DNA from: Flammula alnicola
Taxonomy: Eukaryota; Basidiomycota; Agaricomycetes; Agaricales; Strophariaceae
Length of the DNA: 64,000 bases
Assembly: GCA_015499995.1 (NCBI GenBank)
Contig: JADNRV010000005.1
Span: forward strand, 558,001 to 622,000
Direction of reading: 5' to 3'
Within the stretch, counting starts at the first letter, position 1. Each line of letters begins with the position of its first letter. The translations under genes were made by a program, and so were the position numbers. The notes under the pieces were generated by a model. The model was not told where the DNA came from, did no database searches, and saw only the letters and a program-made list of their open reading frames with translations. Positions 57,494-64,000 of this stretch are shown here, in pieces.

Positions 57494-58905
57494 TTAGATC
57501 CCAAATATACCATCAATAGCCCGTCCAACCATCGCGAAGAATCCTCCTCCTCCCCGGTGAGACCTCCTTCGCAGTTCGTCCATCTGCCGCAAAAGATTTG
57601 ACCTCTCAGCCGCAGAATCCGACGAAGTTCGGTCGAGCTGTTCCCGGAGCGCAGATAACTGTCGATTGTATTCAGCGGTAGCCCTCTCGGATTCTTGACG
57701 GGCGGCTTCGGAGAGCTCTTGCATGCGCCTTTCCAACCTGCCCTTTTCTTCGTTATACTCCGAGGCCAGCTTCTGGGCGTCAGTTTGTACTCGGTTCATT
57801 TCGGTTTGCAGCTTCCTCGTCTCGACCTCGAGCTCTCGCTTGGTTTCTTCATCTTTGGTCCTGATCGCCTCTGACAGAGCGATGTGTCAGTAGGCCTGCA
57901 ATTTTATAAGGGATGTGCCAACAAACCTTTCATCTCTTCTTGCAGCATCCGCATCTCATTGCGATGTTTCTGAATCTGTTCCATTAACTCTCTGTTCAAC
58001 TCTTCTCCAGCAGCGGTTTGCGATATATCTTTCTTCTGGTCGACCAATTCCCGCTGGATCTGAAGCGAAAGCGGATGGTTTTGGATGATATATTTGAGAA
58101 TGCCGTGGGTAGAGTCTCGGGTATTTTCGTGGCGCAGCAGCAATGCTCCTTTGTCGAGTACAGGCTTGAAGAACATATCTTGACTCGCCAGTTCCGCTTC
58201 TCGAGCCTCTCCAAGTTCTGGGCTGACTTCACCCCACATATTTGTGACAATAACCACGTTCTTCAGTGTGCTTTCTCCGCAGAGTTGGCGGAACATCTTG
58301 AAGTTTCTAGTCGAGATGCCACCCATACGGAAGTCGGAGATCCGATGAATGTAGATCACTCCGGCGAGCTTCTTTCCGTTCTCGTAACTATTGCATGGTG
58401 AGCCGAGATCAATCCTTGATATGAAAGATGCTTACGCTGTCGCAAGGAACGCGGCGATCATGCGAAGGATATCGGAGTCGCTTTTCGTGGTGTCGTCGAA
58501 CCCCGGGGTGTCAATGAGGGTTACGGATCTGCCCTCGAGCTCGAATGGCTGGGCGACTTGTACGATGCTTGTGCATGACTGCAAACCTCGGCCAATTCGA
58601 AGGTTCGACCCACTGGCAAGGTTGATGAACTATGATGATTTCTCATGAACGACGCCTTTCGATGCATGCTAATAGATCTTTATTTACGCACGGTCGTCTT
58701 TCCGCTTCCAGTCGCCCCCATAACTCTGATCGTGGACGATCAGTTCAATCGGCATACATCTCTGATAATCATGGAATCGACTCACGCAACCGTTACATCG
58801 GAGTCGTCGACAACTAAGGTCTTCAAAGAAAGTAAATCTTCCGAAAGCGGCTACGATTGTCATACTTGCCTTTGCGGTTGCCGACGTCGAACCAGCCCAT
58901 GATCT
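57494..58905 (-). CDS. P-loop GTPase with C-terminal coiled coil
   Basis: Read right to left: SLKTLVVDDSDVTV, then Walker A in VMGATGSGKTTF split by an intron, SNLRIGRGLQSC, the G3-like TLIDTPGFDDTTKSD, MIAAFLATA, GVIYIHRISDFRMGG and NVVIVTNMWGEV (G4-like, without the usual NKxD). After LAHPL-free splicing comes a long coiled coil (EEMKEAIRTKDEETKRELEV, ERRMQELSEAARQESERATA) and a Gly-rich, hydrophobic end (GGGGFFAMVGRAIDGIFGI) that might contact a membrane. This is the common agaricomycete P-loop NTPase class related to AIG1/septin-like GTPases; the function is not known. The first exon and start codon are uncertain: a plausible MGWFDVGNRK exon is not in frame with PLSEDLLSLK without another junction. 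A damaged copy is at 26.8 kb. Confidence 0.8.
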
Positions 58906-59289
58906 GCGATGTCATATATCGTCGTATCAGTTTTTTCTTCCTTTTGAATAACGGTCTACTGACGATGTTTCAATCTCTTGGTTATCTGGCAAGTCGCGAA
59001 TCGATATCGCTTTGGAATCTGGACGTTGAGCAACGCTAGACTGGCCGTATCTCATTTTGCGAAGGATTCAGTGCAGGGTTGACTATGAAGACCGACAAGG
59101 GTGAGGCTTTGCAGTTCTTTGCCTGGGCAGCTATTTAAACTCTGCGTTCCTCTGTCACACACGTGTAAGCAATGTGTTTTCAGTTCCACTGCCTCGTTGT
59201 TTTCTTTCACGCTCGAAGGCGAGATATGCACAGTTGGGTATAACTTTTCGTGCACCAGGCGAGCGCCCCACTTTCAAGGTTCTTGGCGA
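58906..59289. other. GTPase upstream region
   Basis: No separate gene supported. A short - strand frame beginning MRYGQSSVAQRPDSK (about 59,056) may be a 5' exon of the GTPase or its leader. Confidence 0.4.
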
Positions 59290-59659
59290 TCAAGGAGGAC
59301 TCTATGTCGATGGTGGTCGGCGTGCACCCTGCATGCACAGCATTGACATCAAGTCGATGCTGTGTATATCAAGTACTGTACGTAGTACGTACGGGCCATA
59401 AGTATATATCCTAGATGCCAAACCAGGCCGATGCTTCGAAGGACTGTAGTATATATGTAGCGTGATCCCACCCAAGATTCCTCCCTGGCCTGCTAGTGAT
59501 GTTTTTTTCTTCGCGATTCTATCGCTTGCTTGCTCAAAGCACTTTTCGCAGTGCTCTCGAGCCGATGATGCTGGCAAAGGATATCAATCATCACGAATAT
59601 CCCACCCTAGCAAGTTGCGTGTGTCTTGACTGGAGACCAGCGACTATTCTACTCGCTTG
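59290..59659 (+). pseudogene. Truncated tandem copy of the membrane protein gene (promoter and first codons)
   Basis: Matches the promoter and start of the gene at 60.87 kb: the GTCGATGCTGTG, GTCCTAGGCGCCAAAC-like, TATATA-containing and GCCTSAGTGATG segments occur in the same order. The readable part resembles its N terminus (LLAQSTFRSALEPMMLAKDI, then CLDWRPA) and then ends where an inverted-repeat element is inserted. Coding continues for only about 55 codons, so it is not functional. Confidence 0.7.
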
Positions 59660-60600
59660 TAGTCTCGGACCAGCTATCTTAACTGTCCCAATTTGGCGGG
59701 CCCGTTAAGAGAGTCTGGGACACTTCCAACCAAAGAACCGGGACCTTGCCTTACGCGAATTCCCGGACTTATGTAAGCTTTTAGGATAGGTTTTCCGAGC
59801 GCGCCGTCTGCCTTTTCCCCTATTCCTCGACGCGTCTGCCCTCTTTGTTTCATTTTCTTTAGCTTGCTATCTTTATATTTCTATCCTACAACTCTTCTAA
59901 TGTCCGAAAATATGCGTTCCCAGCTGGTCTGGCCCCCTACTCGTCAACATCGCTCTCGCCAGTTACCTCTCACACCCATCATAGGCAACACGCTCAATGC
60001 CCCACTCCTCACGCTGGGCATTTCTGTTTCCAGTCCAACAACTCCTTCCGCCTCTCAGTCTCTCTCAACGTGTGCACCATTGTCACTTCCGGACCGACAG
60101 CCAAAGAAGCAGAGGCGCAATGGTTACGAGGTCACGCCTCAAGCCCCGGGATATATGCTGTATTCCCTCTCCAGCTGAGGCCATTGCTAGTGCAACCGGG
60201 GAGTATCTCTCTGGTTCTGGTGCTATTTACCACTCTTGGTGATCAGGGAGAGGAGAGGCGAAATTGTTCTTGTCAGATACATACATGTACTTAAACTTTT
60301 CTGTATCTTATACACACAAATTCATATCAGCTGAGAAGAAAAGCGAGGGAGTTCTGATAAGCGCTGCTCAGGGCAACTTTCGTCTCATATCTGCATGTTT
60401 TATACACAGGTAGAAGTAAGGAAATGGGGTATGCAGAATGAAGAGAAGAGGAATGCGTCGCGACTGAAAGTTCGCGTTCACGGCTGACATAATCCAGGAA
60501 TTCGCGTAAGGCAAGGTCCCGGTTATTTGGTTGGAAGTGTCCCAGACTCTCACACCGTCACATCCAAATTGAGACGGTTAAGAGAGCTGGTCCGAGACTA
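59660..60600. mobile_element. Non-autonomous DNA element with long inverted repeats (Mutator-like?)
   Basis: 941 bases bounded by inverted repeats of about 115 bases (59,660-59,775 and 60,485-60,600), starting TAGTCTCGGACCAGCT on each side and sharing GAGTCTGGGACACTTCCAAC and CCGGGACCTTGCCTTACGCG. It is flanked by a 9-bp direct repeat ACTCGCTTG (59,651-59,659 and 60,601-60,609). Long inverted repeats and a 9-bp target duplication fit Mutator-like MITEs; the interior has no transposase. Confidence 0.82.
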
Positions 60601-60690
60601 ACTCGCTTGCACTAGGCATGAGCCACATTAGTTAGATGCATCCTAAGGCTATTTGCACCATCTCCTGGTGATCGATGATCGATGACTGGT

Positions 60691-60727
60691 GATAGAGTGG
60701 TCATCGATGATCGATGACCACTCTATC
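60691..60727. promoter_or_regulatory. Perfect 37-base palindrome upstream of the membrane protein gene
   Basis: GATAGAGTGGTCATCGAT, one central G, then the exact reverse complement ATCGATGACCACTCTATC. It lies 142 bases before the start codon and is preceded by further ATCGATGATCGATGA text. It could be a cruciform or a dimeric protein site. The truncated tandem copy upstream lacks it. Confidence 0.75.
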
Positions 60728-60824
60728 TCAATAGCAGTGGGCGTGCACAGCGTCGATGCTGTGCATGCCAAGTACAGGTCCCAAATTTATGTCCTAGGCG
60801 CCAAACAAGTCGACGTCGAAGGTC

Positions 60825-60830
60825 TATATA
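60825..60830 (+). promoter_or_regulatory. TATA box of the membrane protein gene
   Basis: TATATA, 39 bases before the start codon, within GGTCTATATAGCACG. A related TATATATG is at the matching place in the truncated upstream copy. Confidence 0.5.
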
Positions 60831-60868
60831 GCACGACTACCACCCAGGACGACTGCTTGGCCTCAGTG

Positions 60869-62986
60869 ATGCTATCTTACCTCGTTATTCTATCACTCGC
60901 TCAAAGCACCATTCGCGCTGCACCCCTCGAGCCGATATTGGCAAGGGATATCAATAATCGCGAATCACTCACGGCAGCAAGCTGCGCCTATCTTGACAGG
61001 AGATCGGAATGGGATATCGTTTGGAGTTGCCTTGTCACCATATTCGCATGCTGTTGGGTCTCGGTACATCCTAACATTCCCGGCCCTCGCGAGGGACGGT
61101 ACCGTGTCGCACTTCGCCGGCTTGAAATCCTGGCGTGGGCGCTTATCGCACCAGAGTTGATAATCCTCTGGGCTATAAGGCAGTGGAAGGGCGCTCGCTT
61201 TTTGGCAAAAAAATACAAAGGTGCGCTTAGATGGATTTCAAGAATCTTACACACTGTGTGTATCGCAATTATTATAGAGCACGGATGGACTACAACGCAT
61301 GGCCATTTCCTGCAAATGGGTGGATTCATGCTCTTCGACTCGAATCGATCACAGGTTGGGATACTCACCGCAGCAAGGCTTAAAAGGTTCCTGGCATCGG
61401 GCAACATCGATTTCCCGACCATTACGAAGGAGGAGATTGAAGACCGCAGCAAAAGCGACGGCCTCTCTAAGGGTCTAGTCATTTTGCAGACTACGTGGTT
61501 CGCTGTGCAATGCATAGCACGACTGGCACAAGGGCTCGTCGTAACAGAAGTCGAATTGGTCACGGTGGCCTTCGCTGCCCTCAATGGGATCATGTATTTT
61601 CTATGGTGGGATAAGCCGTTGGATGCACGGTGCTGTGTACCGGTCTATCTGAAGGGCGAATACGATCTCAGTGAGTTGGGTGACGTGGAATGGAGTGCCG
61701 TGGAATCTGGTGTGTGTACCACGGAAGACTATGACGACACCTCAAGGCCTCAAGGCCTCATCATTCCATACAGGGTCCACTGTCATTGGATTGACTACCA
61801 TGGTATGGGACGAAGATTTTACCGTGAACCACAGTTCCACCTTGGCGGAAGGCCGCGACGACACCTCGTTTCCATCTTTGAATTCCCCTGAGCCTGCTCT
61901 ACTTATCAGAAGGGATTCTGCTTCTGCGATCATTGTGTATGATGGTGAGCAAATTATACCTTTGGTACTTGGCAAGTCCTGATTCTTGATCAATGACGCA
62001 GACCTAAATCCTTCAATACCCGATTCGATCGCAAGTCCGACGTCTACATCTGCAAAGGTCCAACCCGCCACAGAATGCAGTTCTCGAATCAAGGAAGACA
62101 ACGACACTGGACCACTCAGTGCGTCGTCTTTCAACCCCCCTGAGCCTGCACTATTTAGGAGGAGGGATTCTGCTTATGCTAACCCTGTGTATGCATGCGA
62201 TGGTGAGCAAATGATACCTCTGGTGCTTTGCCAGTCCTGACTCTTGACCGACGGCACCGAACATCCGAATAGACCTAAATTATTCTAAGAATACTTCAGT
62301 GGAAAGACCAGCGTCCACAATATTTGCAAAGATCCAATCCAAGTGCTCTGGGATAGTCGGCGATCGATACCTCCACCGAATCTGGCAATGGGCATTAGAT
62401 CTTTACTCCCTCGTTCTATTAATCCTCTCCAGTATTTTCTTCTATTTGCCAGTAACCTTGGTGACTACACCGTTCGTCCTCTTGAACGAGCTTTACAAGA
62501 TGATAGTGATGAACTATCGGAAATGCACGATGGAACGAATTCCCACATTTTACGCACTCAGTACTCCGGAGGATGAAGACATAAAGTCAGGCCTCACAGG
62601 CCGAAGAAATGCACTGGTGTCTGCTGTGGGCATAATATTTGGACTTATCCATTGTGTAGGCTGGAATTTCTTATTCCCTTCATCCACCATGCGCAACCTC
62701 TGGCGCGTATGCTCAGTGGTCATTGTTGGTGGCCCATGCATCACTGGCTTTTTTTATCTGGGTTGTTTCGTGTATCTTCGTTATCTTTACATCCCCTTTC
62801 CTCAAAGCGGCCATTTAATCTGGTCTTTAAAGACAATTGTTCAAGTATTTAAAGTAATTCCGGTGACTATCACTATCTACATCGGTGCACGATTTTGTCT
62901 CCTTGTGCTAGCCTTTGTTGCACTGCGAGACCTCGTGCCGGGGGCGTATGCGGTGGTTGAGTGGGTCTCCTTTATTCCTCACTTGT
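60869..62986 (+). CDS. Multi-pass membrane protein of a fungus-specific family
   Basis: ATG at 60,869 gives a signal-like N terminus (MLSYLVILSLAQSTIRAAPL). The first exon has RSEWDIVWSCLVTIFACCWV and SVHPNIPGPREG, a hallmark of a large agaricomycete family of integral membrane proteins of unknown function. Next come a pair of Trp-rich segments and helices around VTVAFAALNGIMYFLWW. The C-terminal part (from about 62,299) has LYSLVLLILSSIFFYLPV, GIIFGLIHCVGWNF, VVIVGGPCITGFFYLGCFVY and ends ARFCLLVLAFVALRDL ... VEWVSFIPHL, again typical of the family. Between these, 61,750-62,290 holds one or two linker exons with a duplicated stretch, and their splicing is not resolved. Probably seven or more helices. 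Function unknown. Confidence 0.7.
61854..62242 (+). repeat. Exon-scale tandem duplication inside the membrane protein gene
   Basis: Two diverged units (about 61,865-61,985 and 62,105-62,242) share CCCCTGAGCCTGC, GGGATTCTGCTT, GATGGTGAGCAAATKATACC and the following spacer GCACCGAACAT/GACCTAAATT text. Each encodes RRDSA and DGEQ-type sequence ending in IPLVL. Both units may be exons or one may be intronic. Confidence 0.65.
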
Positions 62987-64000
62987 AAACCACCGTACGA
63001 CGGTCAATGGACGAACTGGAGTCTTACGGTACGTCTGGTTTCTAAATTATTGTTGGCTTTAGTCTTCAGCCTTCCAAGTCTCATTCGTTTTTGTTTTCAT
63101 ATTCAGGTGTATTATACACGTCTGACGACGATAATCCGTAGAAGTCTGTTACATACAGGACATTTTTGGACAATTTTAGGACAATTTAACTCTAGAGGAA
63201 GTGGAAGAGCGAAAAAAATCGAGCTGCCCTTTAAGCTTTACTAGTATAAATTCGAGTCGCACATTTATTTCTATCGTTCTACAGTACATATCATGTATTT
63301 TTATTTCTTCTTCAATCATTTGTTCAGCTCATACCGAGAAGTTCCATGCTATGGATGCCAACCATTTGCAGTTCACTGTTCAGCCCCACGTACTTATGTA
63401 GTAATTATGTAGTCGGCCGGCTTATCAGATTAGATGTTACGCGAAGCGTCAAAGCACGTCATGTGTCATCAAAAAGCCTCAATGATAGTGAAATTGTTTT
63501 TGCTTTCTCCTTCCCTCTCCTTACCACGCCTTTCCACACGGGCTACACCCGGCGACACCATACGAGCCAGAGGGTGTTACCAACAGTACATGCCTCTCTG
63601 TCCTAAGTTTCAGAGACGCTCGACGCGAAAGTGGTGCTTGAATACCAGCCAATTAGCAAACGACCCAGAATTCGGCCTTCAGGGTTGTCTGTTGGGCTCC
63701 TGAAACCACGCTATCTTCTATGCCAATGCCATTGGCAATGTCTTGTCACCATTGGAGCGCGGTGAGCCGTGTTGGATCGCACTCCAAAGGATACATGTCG
63801 TCGAAAATCGCACATGTGCCGGTGACGTATACGGCGCGTCACGGGAGGCCCAGGCATCTTTTCTCTTCCTCCCCTTCCTCGACTGCCTCTTATTCAAGCG
63901 TAATATCATCGTTGTCCACGTCCCCTCGAGGTCCATGTTTCGCCCTGATGAGAGTTAATGCGCAGGGTAGCACGTTGTCCTTTCCTTTGCGTGGACCTCG
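62987..64000. other. 3' flank, nothing recognised
   Basis: About 1 kb to the window edge. Short frames on both strands have no recognisable features. No RNA gene or clear repeat seen. Confidence 0.5.

Noticed and set aside
1..64000. CRISPR arrays, operons or prokaryotic signals
   Set aside because: No spaced direct repeats of that type; introns and gene families show the DNA is eukaryotic.

Overview
The window is nuclear DNA of a filamentous fungus, most likely an agaricomycete basidiomycete. Genes are split by many short GT-AG introns (about 40 to 80 bases), and the gene families are typical of such genomes: SUR7/PalI, WHI5-like, RAI1, chitin deacetylase, GMC oxidoreductase, DUF2415, DUF3632, SRPK-like kinases and coiled-coil P-loop GTPases. 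Transposons are eukaryotic (Helitron, Copia, hAT-like, a tRNA-headed retroposon). I cannot name the species.

Left part (1-12.2 kb) is ordinary single-copy gene space. It holds a 930-residue Ser/Arg-rich protein (+), a small hypothetical protein (-), a cytochrome b5-domain protein (-), a five-exon SUR7/PalI membrane protein (-), a 1.7-kb non-coding stretch, a WHI5/NRM1-type G1/S regulator (-) and the decapping nuclease RAI1 (-).

The middle and right parts (about 12-58 kb) are a mosaic of segmental duplications. The RAI1 5' end with its upstream block R occurs four times (12, 19, 23 and 34.5 kb), and only the first RAI1 is complete. An SRPK-like kinase gene occurs four times (14.7, 25.4, 36.7 and 53.5 kb). 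A GMC oxidoreductase, a P-loop GTPase, an uncharacterised basic protein and the 3' end of a DUF2415 gene each recur as full and truncated copies. The full versions of the GMC, GTPase and DUF2415 genes sit together at 48-58.9 kb. All four kinase copies lack the catalytic Asp of the HRD-type loop and the metal-binding Asp of the DLG motif, so they look like an expanding pseudokinase family.

Mobile elements: a Helitron (39,493-45,660) sits inside a poly(A)-tailed, tRNA-headed retroposon (38,940-45,990, 13-bp target duplication), itself inside a duplicated block whose other copy at 18.65 kb is empty. A hAT-like MITE with an 8-bp target duplication interrupts kinase copy 3. A 941-bp element with about 115-bp inverted repeats and a 9-bp target duplication lies at 59.7-60.6 kb. 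A truncated Copia 3' end with LTR abuts the GTPase pseudogene.

Between and beyond these are a chitin deacetylase with several frame breaks, a DUF3632 gene, a secreted guanyl-specific ribonuclease and, at the right end, a multi-pass membrane protein with a truncated tandem copy upstream. Exon limits are read by eye from splice consensus and frame, so treat them as models.
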